DNA from: Candidatus Palauibacter polyketidifaciens
GTDB lineage: Bacteria > Gemmatimonadota > Gemmatimonadetes > Palauibacterales > Palauibacteraceae
Assembly (NCBI RefSeq): GCF_947581785.1
Contig: NZ_CANPVO010000039.1
Location: 1-64,000 of the forward strand
Reading direction: 5' to 3'
Length of the DNA stretch: 64,000 nt
Below the pieces are notes generated by a model. It did not search any database, was not told the DNA's origin, and worked only from the letters and a program-made list of their open reading frames with translations. The position numbers were made by a program, and so were the translations under genes. Below are positions 46,892 through 54,954 of this stretch, piece after piece (position 1 is the stretch's first letter; each line of letters starts with the position of its first letter).

Positions 46892-47783
46892 CGAGGCTCC
46901 CATCATTATCGTCGGGGCTTCCCGTCGTCGTCGACAACCGGGAACCGGATGGGCTTCGCGACCCCGCGACCCGCCACAGCCACGCGGTCCCGAGTACGGT
47001 CACGAAGGTGATCATCAGCGCCCCCTCCGGCCCGAAGGCACCGCCCGTCCACAGTACCGGGCCCGTGACGGCGGCTTCGAGGCCGGAGACCGACACGTCG
47101 AGCCCGCTCACGGGCAGACCGCTCGCGGCCATCACCCAATTCCAGCCGAAGTGGAGCCCCGTGACGAACCACAGGCTGCCCGAACGCCAGTACGCCACGC
47201 CGAGCAACACGCCTGCAAGCGTCAGGTTGACGAGCGCGAGCGGCGTCACCCCCGGGTTGGCGCCGTGCACGAGGCCGAACGCCACCGAGGTCGCGACCAC
47301 GGCGGGAACGGGCCCGAACCGGACGTGGAGGACGCGGAAGGGATACCCCCGAAAAAGGAGTTCCTCCGTGAACGCAGCCACCAGCAGGAGGGCCGAGACC
47401 TGCACCCCCTCGAGGACCGGTGCGGGCGACACGGTCCACGAGACCCAGCCCGGTGCGACCAGAGCGAGAATGGCGGCGCCGATGATCGCAACTCCCGCCA
47501 GCACGCCGGAACCGAGTTCCGCGAGGCCCGGAGGTCCGGGCCTCAACCCGAGCGCGGACAGCGGACGCCTGTCGACGCCGACCGCCAGCAGCCAAGTGGC
47601 CGCACACGCCGCGAGCAGCACGGGCGTGACGGTCCGCCAGTCGACGGACTCCGCCGCCTCGGCACCCGGAAGGCCCGCGATGAGCGCGGTCGCGAACCCG
47701 AACACGAGTCCGAAGGCGATGAAGAAACCGGCGAATGCCGCCAGCCGTCCGGCCCAGGCCCAGCCTTCGGGCTTCACGTTCAT
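46878..47783 (-). CDS. CPBP family intramembrane metalloprotease
   Basis: Membrane protein of the CPBP (CAAX protease / bacteriocin-processing) family. The 301-residue product has about eight membrane segments and the catalytic motifs E140-E141-LLF-R145, H173 in VHGANPG, and a later HFGWNW. The C-terminus is a polar tail with [14 protein letters not shown]. The substrate is unknown. ATG 47783 overlaps the thiolase stop (ATGA), and the stop overlaps the hbd start region by 14 bases, so it is embedded between two beta-oxidation-type genes, an unusual position. Confidence 0.88.
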   Translation of the reverse strand: MNVKPEGWAWAGRLAAFAGFFIAFGLVFGFATALIAGLPGAEAAESVDWRTVTPVLLAACAATWLLAVGVDRRPLSALGLRPGPPGLAELGSGVLAGVAIIGAAILALVAPGWVSWTVSPAPVLEGVQVSALLLVAAFTEELLFRGYPFRVLHVRFGPVPAVVATSVAFGLVHGANPGVTPLALVNLTLAGVLLGVAYWRSGSLWFVTGLHFGWNWVMAASGLPVSGLDVSVSGLEAAVTGPVLWTGGAFGPEGALMITFVTVLGTAWLWRVAGSRSPSGSRLSTTTGSPDDNDGSLDASG

Positions 47784-48991
47784 CGCCGCTCCACGCTCAG
47801 CGCGACGGCGTTGCCTCCGCCAAGACACAGGGTGGCCATCCCCTGCTCGATGTCGCGGTCCCGCATCGCATGGAGGAGCGTCGTGAGGATCTTCGCGCCC
47901 GAAGCCCCGATCGGGTGGCCGAGGGCGATCGCCCCGCCGCGGACGTTCACGCGATCGAGATCCAGCCCCAGTTCGCGGGCGTCCGCGAGACACTGCACGG
48001 CGAACGCCTCGTTCATCTCCACGAGTCCGTAATCGGCGACCACCGTCCCATCGAGGGTCATGAGCCTCCGCACGGCATCGACGGGCGCGAAGAAGAGGTC
48101 GCGGGGCGCCATCGCACCCACGGAGTAGGCCCGGATCCGCCCGAGAACCGGAAGGCCGTGCGCCGCGGCGTACGCCTCGGACGTGACGAGCGTGGCCGCC
48201 CCCCCGTCGTTGAGGCCGGGCGCGTTTCCGGCCGTGACGCTGGGCTCGGTGACCTCCGGTGGAGCATCGCCCGCGAAGGCGGGCTTCAGCTTTGCGAGCG
48301 CCTCGAGCGACGTGCCGCGACGCGGAGGCTCGTCCGTCTCGATCGTCACGGTCCCCTTGCGCGTCTCGATGTGGACGGGGACGACTTCTTCGGCGAATTC
48401 CCCCCCATCGATCGCGCGGATGGCCTTCTCGTGGCTACCGAGCGCGAAGGCGTCCTGGTCCTCGCGGTTCACGCCCGCCTTGTGGGCCGTGTACTCGGCG
48501 TGGCCGCCCATGTGACAGGTACCGAAGGCGCACCACAGACCGTCGTGTATGAGACCATCGACGAGCGACCGGTCCCCGAACTTCACTCCCTCGCGGTGTC
48601 CCCGGAGGAGATAGGGGGCGTTCGACATCGACTCCATCCCCCCGGCGACGACGACCCGGGCGTCGCCGGCCTTTATCGCCTGCGCCGCCAGCATGACGGC
48701 TTTCAGGCCGGAACCGCAGACCTTGTTCACGGTCACCGCCGGAACCGTCACGGGTACTCCGCCCCGGATCGCCGCCTGGCGGGCGGGCGCCTGTCCGACC
48801 CCCGCCTGCACGACATTCCCCATGATCACGTCGTCGATCTCCTCCGGGTCGACTCCGGCCCGATCGACCGCCGCCGAGATCGCGAGACCGCCGAGGTCCG
48901 GGGCCGCGAGGGACGAGAGTCCGCCCATGAAGCGACCCGTGGGGAGCCGCGCGGCGGAGACGATCACCGGGGTTCTTTCGCTATCGCTCAT
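47780..48991 (-). CDS. acetyl-CoA acetyltransferase (thiolase)
   Basis: Condenses two acetyl-CoA to acetoacetyl-CoA, or the reverse. The 403-residue protein has the active nucleophile in [12 protein letters not shown] (Cys92), [15 protein letters not shown] (about 115), NEAFAVQ, the His motif [15 protein letters not shown] (about 355) and the second Cys in [11 protein letters not shown] near the end. Length is normal. ATG 48991 gives the usual distance to [14 protein letters not shown] 49006 would overlap the exonuclease stop by 8 bases. It is the third gene of the rex operon and the first of its butyryl-CoA-type set. Confidence 0.95.
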   Translation of the reverse strand: MSDSERTPVIVSAARLPTGRFMGGLSSLAAPDLGGLAISAAVDRAGVDPEEIDDVIMGNVVQAGVGQAPARQAAIRGGVPVTVPAVTVNKVCGSGLKAVMLAAQAIKAGDARVVVAGGMESMSNAPYLLRGHREGVKFGDRSLVDGLIHDGLWCAFGTCHMGGHAEYTAHKAGVNREDQDAFALGSHEKAIRAIDGGEFAEEVVPVHIETRKGTVTIETDEPPRRGTSLEALAKLKPAFAGDAPPEVTEPSVTAGNAPGLNDGGAATLVTSEAYAAAHGLPVLGRIRAYSVGAMAPRDLFFAPVDAVRRLMTLDGTVVADYGLVEMNEAFAVQCLADARELGLDLDRVNVRGGAIALGHPIGASGAKILTTLLHAMRDRDIEQGMATLCLGGGNAVALSVERR

Positions 48992-48998
48992 TGTTCCA

Positions 48999-49892
48999 TC
49001 ACTCATGCAGTCGTTCGTGTGGTTCAACCCGTTCGGAAGGCCGATCCCGCCGCCTGGCGCGCCCGCGTCGCGGAACCGGCCCGAGAGCTTTTCGGAGCGC
49101 GGACCACGTCGTCCAGCCCCGCCGTTCCGCATCCTCGAGCATGCGGACGAGGATACGCGCCGTCGCGACCGCGTCGCCCCGAGCCCGGTGCCGTTCGCGG
49201 ATCTCGATCCCATAATAGTCGGCGACCGAGTCCAGGCCTCGACGCTCGAGTCCCGGCAGCAGTCGGCGCGCCATGTGAACCGTGCACAGCCGAGGTCCCC
49301 TTGGGAGGCCGGCCCCTGCCCGCCGCATCTCGGCACGCACGAAGCCCCAATCGTAGGCCGCGTTATGTGCGACGAAAACCCGGCCGCGGAGGTGCTCGCG
49401 CACCGGATCGCAGATCTGGGAGAAGCTCGGTGCTCCGTGCGTCATCTCCGTGCGGATGCCGGTGAGGCGCGTGATCCACGGCGGAATCGCCACGCCGGCA
49501 TCCACGAGCGTCGAATAGCATCCGCCGATGGCGCCACGATCCACGTTCACGATCGCGATCTCCACCACCCGGCCGTGCCCCCCCGCGACACCGCCGTTGG
49601 TCTCGACGTCCACGACCGCGTATCGGAGGTCCCGGAGCCCCCTGGCCGCCGGATTGCGGGTCCGCCGGCTTCCCCCGGCAAGCCGCCAGGCATCGCCGTC
49701 CTCCCCGTCGCGGGCGACCTCGGGAATCCCTTCGAGCAACTGTGCGACGAGCCGCCCGGCCATGGTCGGCGGACACCCGTGCATGCCGAAAACCTCGGCG
49801 GCGAGATCCACGGACGAGCGGGGACCGTCCTCGAGCCGGCGCAGCGCCTTGCGCACCAGCACCCCGTCGGGCGCGAAGTGCATGCCCGTCAT
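48999..49892 (-). CDS. DEDDh 3'-5' exonuclease (DnaQ-like) with N-terminal extension
   Basis: Exonuclease of the DNA polymerase III epsilon type. In the 297-residue protein about 75 N-terminal residues look like a small helical (winged-helix-like) domain. The exonuclease follows: VVDVETNG (Asp95, Glu97), VAHNAAYDWGFV (Asp of Exo II, about 180), and HRARGDAVATARIL (His/Asp of Exo III, about 240). A basic tail of about 30 residues ends the protein. The ATG overlaps the rex stop. It may act in proofreading or DNA/RNA trimming; the stand-alone form does not decide. Confidence 0.88.
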   Translation of the reverse strand: MTGMHFAPDGVLVRKALRRLEDGPRSSVDLAAEVFGMHGCPPTMAGRLVAQLLEGIPEVARDGEDGDAWRLAGGSRRTRNPAARGLRDLRYAVVDVETNGGVAGGHGRVVEIAIVNVDRGAIGGCYSTLVDAGVAIPPWITRLTGIRTEMTHGAPSFSQICDPVREHLRGRVFVAHNAAYDWGFVRAEMRRAGAGLPRGPRLCTVHMARRLLPGLERRGLDSVADYYGIEIRERHRARGDAVATARILVRMLEDAERRGWTTWSALRKALGPVPRRGRARRRDRPSERVEPHERLHE

Positions 49893-50536
49893 GCATCGCT
49901 CCCGGTACGCCGACCCGCCTCGGACATCAGATAGCTCAAGCCTTCCAGTTCGAGCACGATGTCCACGGTCCGGATCGGCACGCCGTTCACCTCGGAGAGT
50001 TCGATCGGCGCGAAGTTGAGGATCGCGCCCACGCCCGAGCGCTCGAGTTCCGCGGCGACCTCGGCGGCGACCTCCGTGGGGGTCGCGACGACCCCGATCT
50101 CCGCTCCGCACTCGGCGATGACCGGCCGGAGTTCCCTCATGGGGCGAATCCTGAGCCCGTGCGCCCGCGTCCCGATCTTCGCCTCGTCGACGTCGAAGGC
50201 CGCGACGACATCGAATCCGCGCGCCGCAAGCCCGCCATACCCGAGGAGCGCGGACCCGATCTTGCCGACACCCACCAGCGCGAGCCGCCAACTGCGTGAA
50301 AGCCCGAGGATGTTCTCCAGCGCCCGCACGAGCCCGTCGACCGAGTATCCGCGCCCGCGTTTGCCGAACGAGCCGAAGTGGCTCAGATCCTTCCGGACCT
50401 GGGCCGAGGTGGCCCCTGAAGGTTCGGCAAGCTGCGAACTGGACACGAACTCCACGCCGGCTCGCTCGAGGTCGCGCAACATGCGGAGATACAGGGAGAG
50501 GCGCCGAACCGTCGAATCGGAAATTCTGCCGCTCAT
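49889..50536 (-). CDS. rex: redox-sensing transcriptional repressor Rex
   Basis: Dimeric repressor that senses the NADH/NAD+ ratio and controls fermentation and respiration genes. The 215-residue protein has an N-terminal winged helix with TVRRLSLYLRMLRDLERAGV and SGATSAQVRKDLSHFGSFGKRG, typical of Rex, and a Rossmann domain with ALVGVGKIGSALLGYGG (about residue 92). Length is normal. ATG 50536 is chosen since AAGGGCAGG precedes it; a longer start at 50560 would lie within the operator. A perfect palindrome TTGTGAAAGGTTTCACAA at 50545-50562 implies autoregulation. Confidence 0.95.
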   Translation of the reverse strand: MSGRISDSTVRRLSLYLRMLRDLERAGVEFVSSSQLAEPSGATSAQVRKDLSHFGSFGKRGRGYSVDGLVRALENILGLSRSWRLALVGVGKIGSALLGYGGLAARGFDVVAAFDVDEAKIGTRAHGLRIRPMRELRPVIAECGAEIGVVATPTEVAAEVAAELERSGVGAILNFAPIELSEVNGVPIRTVDIVLELEGLSYLMSEAGRRTGSDA

Positions 50537-50544
50537 GCCTGCCC

Positions 50545-50562
50545 TTGTGAAAGGTTTCACAA
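50545..50562. promoter_or_regulatory. Rex operator (perfect 18-bp palindrome)
   Basis: TTGTGAAAGGTTTCACAA is a perfect inverted repeat with 8-base arms and agrees with known Rex-box sequences (TTGTGAA...TTCACAA). It lies 8 bases before the rex ATG and covers the predicted transcription start, so NAD+-bound Rex should block the rex operon and NADH should release it. Confidence 0.85.
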
Positions 50563-50565
50563 ACC

Positions 50566-50594
50566 AAGATAGGGCCGGCCCGTGCTCAACTCAA
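50566..50594 (-). promoter_or_regulatory. rex operon promoter
   Basis: On the minus strand TTGAGT (50594-50589) and TATCTT (50571-50566) are 17 bases apart. The expected start, about 50559, is inside the Rex palindrome. The -35 lies within the last codons of rsmA, so transcription from the upstream operon can also enter. Confidence 0.65.
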
Positions 50595-51427
50595 CGCGAC
50601 GCGCCCCCTTCCTTTCCCGCCCGAAGCGCCGCCGCGAGGCGCACGAAAGTCGGAGGATCCAGCATCTCGGGCCGCACCGCGGGATCGATCGAGAGTCGCC
50701 CCAATACCGCCTCCACATCTCCGGCGAAACTCAGCTCCGGAGCCGTGCGCAGCGTCTTCTGCAGTTGCTTCCGGCGGCGGTTGAAGCACGCCCGCGTCAG
50801 CGTCCTGAGCGACGCGCGGTCCACGCCGGCGGCGTCCGGCCGCGGCTCCAGCCGAACCACCGCCGAATCGACCGCGGGGACGGGACGGAACGCCTGGCGG
50901 CCCACGCGGAAGGCAACCGAGGCGACGGCGATCGCCTGCACCCCGACGGAGAGCGCGCCGTACGCCTTGATGCCCGGCGGCGCGACGATGCGTTCCGCCA
51001 CCTCTCTCTGCACCGTGAGCACGATCCGGCTGGCCGCCGGCTCGAGTTCGAGAAAGGCGAAGACGAGGGGCGACGTGATGTTGTAGGGGACGTTCGACAC
51101 CACGCGCACCGTAGCGGCATCCCGCACGAACTCCGAGAGTCCGATGCGAAGTGCGTCGCCCTCCACGACATCCACATCCGCCCGGTCCCCCCAGCGGGCG
51201 CGGAGCCCACCCGCAAGATCGCGATCCTTCTCGACGAGGACGAGGCGACGGCAACGGCCGACGAGGTATTGGCTGAGCTCTCCGTGCCCCGGTCCAACCT
51301 CGAGCACGACATCCCTGGGCCGCGGGTCGAGTTCCCGCACGATCTTGCGCTGGATGTTCGGGTCGACCAGGAAGTTCTGGCCGAGCGCACGCTTCGGCCG
51401 GGTGCGTTCGGCCTTCCCGGCGCTCAC
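50591..51427 (-). CDS. rsmA: 16S rRNA adenine dimethyltransferase KsgA
   Basis: Dimethylates the two adjacent adenosines near the 3' end of 16S rRNA. The 278-residue protein has KRALGQNFLVDPNIQRKIV at the start, the SAM motif LEVGPGHGELSQYL (about residue 42), the catalytic NVPYNITSPLVF (about 112) and the C-terminal SVFRPVPAVDSAVVRLEP-like segment. Length is typical. The GTG start overlaps the stop of the SpoIIE-fusion gene (GTGA). Confidence 0.96.
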   Translation of the reverse strand: MSAGKAERTRPKRALGQNFLVDPNIQRKIVRELDPRPRDVVLEVGPGHGELSQYLVGRCRRLVLVEKDRDLAGGLRARWGDRADVDVVEGDALRIGLSEFVRDAATVRVVSNVPYNITSPLVFAFLELEPAASRIVLTVQREVAERIVAPPGIKAYGALSVGVQAIAVASVAFRVGRQAFRPVPAVDSAVVRLEPRPDAAGVDRASLRTLTRACFNRRRKQLQKTLRTAPELSFAGDVEAVLGRLSIDPAVRPEMLDPPTFVRLAAALRAGKEGGASR

Positions 51428-53229
51428 AGGGAAGCCGCGACGGCCGTCCGATCGTCCAGCCTCATCTCGTCATCGCTATCCGCGAAGAGAGCCGTCACGA
51501 GGAGTTCGGGGTCGAGGTCCCCGCGGTCGATACACCTCCGCACCCGGGCATCCGGCGTCTCGAGAGGATCGCTGAGCTCGGCGAGGCCATCGGTGAACGC
51601 CAGCAGCGTTTCTCCGGCAGACGGCACCCGTGCCTGCCGGTACGACCGGACCGTGGCCACGCCGACAGGGGGATCCAGGGCGGCGAGACGGCGCGTCCCG
51701 TCCGATCCGAGCAGGTACGCATACGGGTGACCGGCGTTCGCGTAGCGCAGTTCTCCGCGCTCGGGATCGATGACTCCGTAGAAGAGCGTCATGTACATCT
51801 CGGTCGCGTCGAGCGCCGCCCGGAGCTGCCCGTGCATGGCGTCCAGGACGGCCGCGGGTTCGGCCTCCACGCGCGTCGCCAGGACCACGGCACTCAGCGT
51901 ACGGGCCATGATGAGCGCGGCGGAGGGGCCGTGCGAGCTCACGTCGCCGAGCATGACTCCCAGGCAGCCGTCCGCGAGGCGGACGAGATAGTAGAAGTCG
52001 CCGCCCAGAGAGAGCGCCGGATCGCAGCGGGCCGCTATCCGTCCGAGATCGCGAAAGTCCTCGGGGGGCGGCAGGAGTTTCAGTTGCAGATCCCGGGCGA
52101 TCTCCAATTCGGCCAGCACGCGCTCCCGGCGCAACCGTCGTGCGAGGAGCCGCTCCCGCGAATGTTCGCCCTCGGCCACGGCGCCGATCCAGCCCGCGAG
52201 CAGCGTCGCGGCAGCATCGCCGCTGCTCGCCGGATCGTGGACGAGCCGCAGCCGTCCCGCATCGCCCAGCGGCCACGCCTCCCGAACCTCACGCGGGCCG
52301 TTCGACTCCTCGTCGTTCGCCCAGCTGTCGAACAGCACCTGCGAGCCGTCCTCGAACCGCCGGTCGAGGCGAAATCTGAGACCGGTGACATCGGCGAAAC
52401 GCCGCAGGAGAGGTTCGATCCTCACAAGGGGATCCGGCGCGCCCCGGAACGAGAGCGTGACCCTGTTTCCGGTCTCGTTGAACGTCACGTCGTCGGCCAG
52501 CTGCCTCAGAAGAAAGAGGCCGCGCCCGCGGGGCCGCCCGATGCCCTCCGCCGAGATCGGGTCCGGCACGGCATCGGGATCGAAACCGCTCCCCTCGTCC
52601 GAGACCTTCACGCGCAGGCCGTCCGCGTGTGTTTTCGCGGAAACCCGCACGACGGCGCCGGGACGGTCGCCGCCCCCCCACAGGATCGCGTTGGCCACGG
52701 CCTCGCCGAGCGCGACCCGGAGTCGGAACGCCGTCTCGCCATCCAGATCGGCGAGGTGCCGGCATGCCACGACGACCCGCTCCACCACGGCGCGCTGGTA
52801 GCGCACGCTCGAGGGAAACACGACGCGTATGTGCCCCGACTCATCGACGTCCAGGTTCAGGTCGGGCGCCTCCGCGGGCGAGGTGTGTTTCTGCCACACG
52901 AGCCCGAGTTCGGCCGCGTTGAGCGGATAGAAGAGGTAGTCCGTCCAGTCTTCTGCCAGCGCCGAGCCCAGACGGTCGATCCATGCGCCATCGACGAGCG
53001 CCACGAGGGCCGACGCAGCGCCGAAGCGGCGGTGCAGGTACGGCATCGTCGCGCGCGGTTCGGCGATGTCCACCAGGATGAGATCCGTCGGGAGCACCGT
53101 CAGAGGGCGCCCGAAGAGCCCTCTCACTTCGGGAGGCGGATCGATCTCGGCGGCGGCGTCCGCGACGGCCTGGAGGATGTCCGGCCGGCTGGAGAGGACC
53201 AGGATGCGGGCCGCGTCTCCGTCCTTCAT
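51424..53229 (-). CDS. fusion of receiver-like, HATPase (RsbW-like) and SpoIIE phosphatase domains
   Basis: Partner-switching regulator. In the 601-residue protein, residues about 8-115 resemble a receiver domain with Asp in LILVDIAEP but lacking the conserved Lys before the Pro (YLFYPLN). Residues about 120-260 are an anti-sigma-type HATPase with GEAVANAILWGGG, VKVSDEGSGFDP and GRGLFLLRQLAD. Then follows about 110 residues of unknown fold, and residues about 380-601 are a PP2C/SpoIIE phosphatase with GGDFYYLVRLADG, MLGDVSSHGPSAAL, AFTDGLAEL and the final DDRTAVA. The adjacent STAS protein is the likely substrate. Kinase-like and phosphatase domains in one chain suggest self-contained control of that STAS protein. 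Confidence 0.9.
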   Translation of the reverse strand: MKDGDAARILVLSSRPDILQAVADAAAEIDPPPEVRGLFGRPLTVLPTDLILVDIAEPRATMPYLHRRFGAASALVALVDGAWIDRLGSALAEDWTDYLFYPLNAAELGLVWQKHTSPAEAPDLNLDVDESGHIRVVFPSSVRYQRAVVERVVVACRHLADLDGETAFRLRVALGEAVANAILWGGGDRPGAVVRVSAKTHADGLRVKVSDEGSGFDPDAVPDPISAEGIGRPRGRGLFLLRQLADDVTFNETGNRVTLSFRGAPDPLVRIEPLLRRFADVTGLRFRLDRRFEDGSQVLFDSWANDEESNGPREVREAWPLGDAGRLRLVHDPASSGDAAATLLAGWIGAVAEGEHSRERLLARRLRRERVLAELEIARDLQLKLLPPPEDFRDLGRIAARCDPALSLGGDFYYLVRLADGCLGVMLGDVSSHGPSAALIMARTLSAVVLATRVEAEPAAVLDAMHGQLRAALDATEMYMTLFYGVIDPERGELRYANAGHPYAYLLGSDGTRRLAALDPPVGVATVRSYRQARVPSAGETLLAFTDGLAELSDPLETPDARVRRCIDRGDLDPELLVTALFADSDDEMRLDDRTAVAASL

Positions 53230-53248
53230 TCCGGAGCTGGGGCTCCGG

Positions 53249-53581
53249 TCAGGATTCGCCGAGCGCCGCTGCCCGGGATTCGGCGATCTCGAACAGCGAG
53301 TCCAGCCTGGTCAGGGCGAAGAGCCGCTGAAGATCCTCGTTCAGCCCGGCCAGCGTCAGGCGGCCGCCCGCGTCGCGGATGTGCTTGGAGAGGCTGACGA
53401 GTACCCCGAGGCCGGAGGAGTCGATGTAGTCGGCCTCGGTGAAATCGATGACGAAATCGGCGTCCCCGTCCGCCAGGCGCGCGAGCACGCGCTCCTTGAA
53501 TTCGCCGCGGTTGTTGATCGTGAGCTGTCCGCCCACGGCGACGAGGGTAGTGGCTCCCGCCGTTTCGATCGAAAACGTCAT
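53249..53581 (-). CDS. STAS-domain anti-sigma factor antagonist
   Basis: The 110-residue protein is a single STAS domain, with GQLTINNRGEFKERVLARL and the phosphorylation loop FTEADYIDSSGLGVLVSLS (Ser55/Ser56), the SpoIIAA/RsbV pattern. It is expected to bind an anti-sigma kinase when unphosphorylated. It lies 19 bases upstream of the HATPase-SpoIIE fusion, which could phosphorylate and dephosphorylate it. No sigma factor gene is close, so the output is unknown. ATG 53581 overlaps the pta stop (ATGA). Confidence 0.92.
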   Translation of the reverse strand: MTFSIETAGATTLVAVGGQLTINNRGEFKERVLARLADGDADFVIDFTEADYIDSSGLGVLVSLSKHIRDAGGRLTLAGLNEDLQRLFALTRLDSLFEIAESRAAALGES

Positions 53582-54435
53582 CCTTCGCTCCCGGGTGACA
53601 TGAGGGCTGTAATGCAAGCGACATCCACGATATCGGAGACGGAGGCGCCGCGGGAGAGGTCGTTCAGCGGTCGCCGCAGCCCCTGAAGGATCGGCCCCAG
53701 CGCGCGCGCCCCGGCGAGTCGCTCGAGCAGTTTGTACGCGATGTTCGCGGCGTCGAGGCCGGGGAAGACGAGCAGGTTCGCGCGCCCGGCCACCGGAGAC
53801 CCGGGAGCCTTCAGCGCGGCGACGTCCGATACGAGCGCCGCGTCGGCCTGCAGTTCACCGTCCGCCGCGACTTCGGGGCGAAGGCGGCGGAAGATGTCCA
53901 GCGCCTCCCGCACACGCTCGACCGCCGGCCCCGCGGCCGAGCCAAGCGTGGAATACGAGAGAAACGCAACGACCGGTTCTTCCCCCGCAACGGCTCTGTG
54001 CGCGTCGCAGGCCGCCGAAGCACTCTCCGCCATCTGGGCCGGGGTCGGCGCCGGGACGACCGCGGCGTCCGTAAGCGTGAGCACCCGCTCGGCGGGAGCG
54101 GGAAAGATCATGTGGAAGGCGGCCGAGACGGTCTCCACGCCATCGGCGAGACCGACGACCCGCAGACCGGCCCGGATGACGTCCGCCGTCGCATGCACGG
54201 CCCCCGCCACGACCCCGTCCAGTTCCCCGGCCGCGAGGCGTTGCGCGGCCTTCGCGAGGCCATCCGCGCCGGCGCGGATCTCGACGGGGCGTACCCACTC
54301 TTCCTCCCGCAACCGGCGAATCGCCCGCGCGGTGCGGGTCTCGTCCGCCTCCGGAAAACCGATGCGCCGCTCGAGGGCGCCGGCCCGCGTCCTCAGTCGG
54401 TCGATGAAGCCGGATGGGATCGGCTGAGACGTCAC
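53578..54435 (-). CDS. phosphate acetyl/butyryltransferase family protein
   Basis: Acyl-CoA:phosphate acyltransferase family, making acetyl (or butyryl) phosphate from acyl-CoA. The 285-residue product has GELDGVVAGAVHATADVIRAG (split: about residues 72-90), VVAFLSYSTLGSAAGPAVERV and the C-terminal signature FPGLDAANIAYKLLERLAGA then GPILQGLRRPLNDLSRGASV, strongly conserved in Pta. It is about 40 residues shorter than typical Pta (about 325), mainly before residue 75, so substrate preference is uncertain. No acetate kinase gene is near. Start is GTG, 16 bases after coaD. Confidence 0.85.
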   Translation of the reverse strand: MTSQPIPSGFIDRLRTRAGALERRIGFPEADETRTARAIRRLREEEWVRPVEIRAGADGLAKAAQRLAAGELDGVVAGAVHATADVIRAGLRVVGLADGVETVSAAFHMIFPAPAERVLTLTDAAVVPAPTPAQMAESASAACDAHRAVAGEEPVVAFLSYSTLGSAAGPAVERVREALDIFRRLRPEVAADGELQADAALVSDVAALKAPGSPVAGRANLLVFPGLDAANIAYKLLERLAGARALGPILQGLRRPLNDLSRGASVSDIVDVACITALMSPGSEG

Positions 54436-54451
54436 CTTGCAGTCCCGGTTG

Positions 54452-54943
54452 CTAGCGCTCGAACGCGAGGTCCATGCGGGCCTTCACGACCGGGCTCACG
54501 AAGTCCGTCACATCTCCGCCCAGACGTCCGACTTCGCGCACGAGCGAGGAGCTCAGGAACGTGTGACGCGTGGCGGGCGCCATGAAGAGAACCTCGACTT
54601 CGGGCCAGAGGGAGCGGTTCATGAGCGCCATCTGAAACTCGTACTCGAAGTCGCTCACGGCCCGCAGCCCGCGGACGATGATCCGGGCCTCGCGCGACCG
54701 CGCGAAGTTCACGAGCAGGCCGGAGAACGACGTCGCCTCGACCCTCGGTTCGTCCGCAAACACCTCGCGGATCAGATCGACGCGATCGTCGATCCCGAAC
54801 AGTCCCGACTTCGCCTGCGTGGCCGTCTCCGCCACGGCGACGATCAGCCGGTCCACGATCCGCAGGCTCCTGCGTACGATGTCCTCGTGTCCGACCGTCA
54901 ACGGGTCGAAGGACCCGGGATACACGGCGACGGCGTTGTTCAT
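54452..54943 (-). CDS. coaD: pantetheine-phosphate adenylyltransferase
   Basis: Penultimate step of coenzyme A synthesis, adding AMP to 4'-phosphopantetheine. The 163-residue protein has VYPGSFDPLTVGHEDIVRRS (the nucleotidyltransferase TxGH motif), VRGLRAVSDFEYEFQMALMN and the C-terminal TFLSSSLVREVGRLGGDV. Length is normal. The pairing rsmD-coaD is conserved in many bacteria; here it starts 11 bases after rsmD. Confidence 0.97.
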   Translation of the reverse strand: MNNAVAVYPGSFDPLTVGHEDIVRRSLRIVDRLIVAVAETATQAKSGLFGIDDRVDLIREVFADEPRVEATSFSGLLVNFARSREARIIVRGLRAVSDFEYEFQMALMNRSLWPEVEVLFMAPATRHTFLSSSLVREVGRLGGDVTDFVSPVVKARMDLAFER

Positions 54944-54954
54944 CGAGTTCCCCG

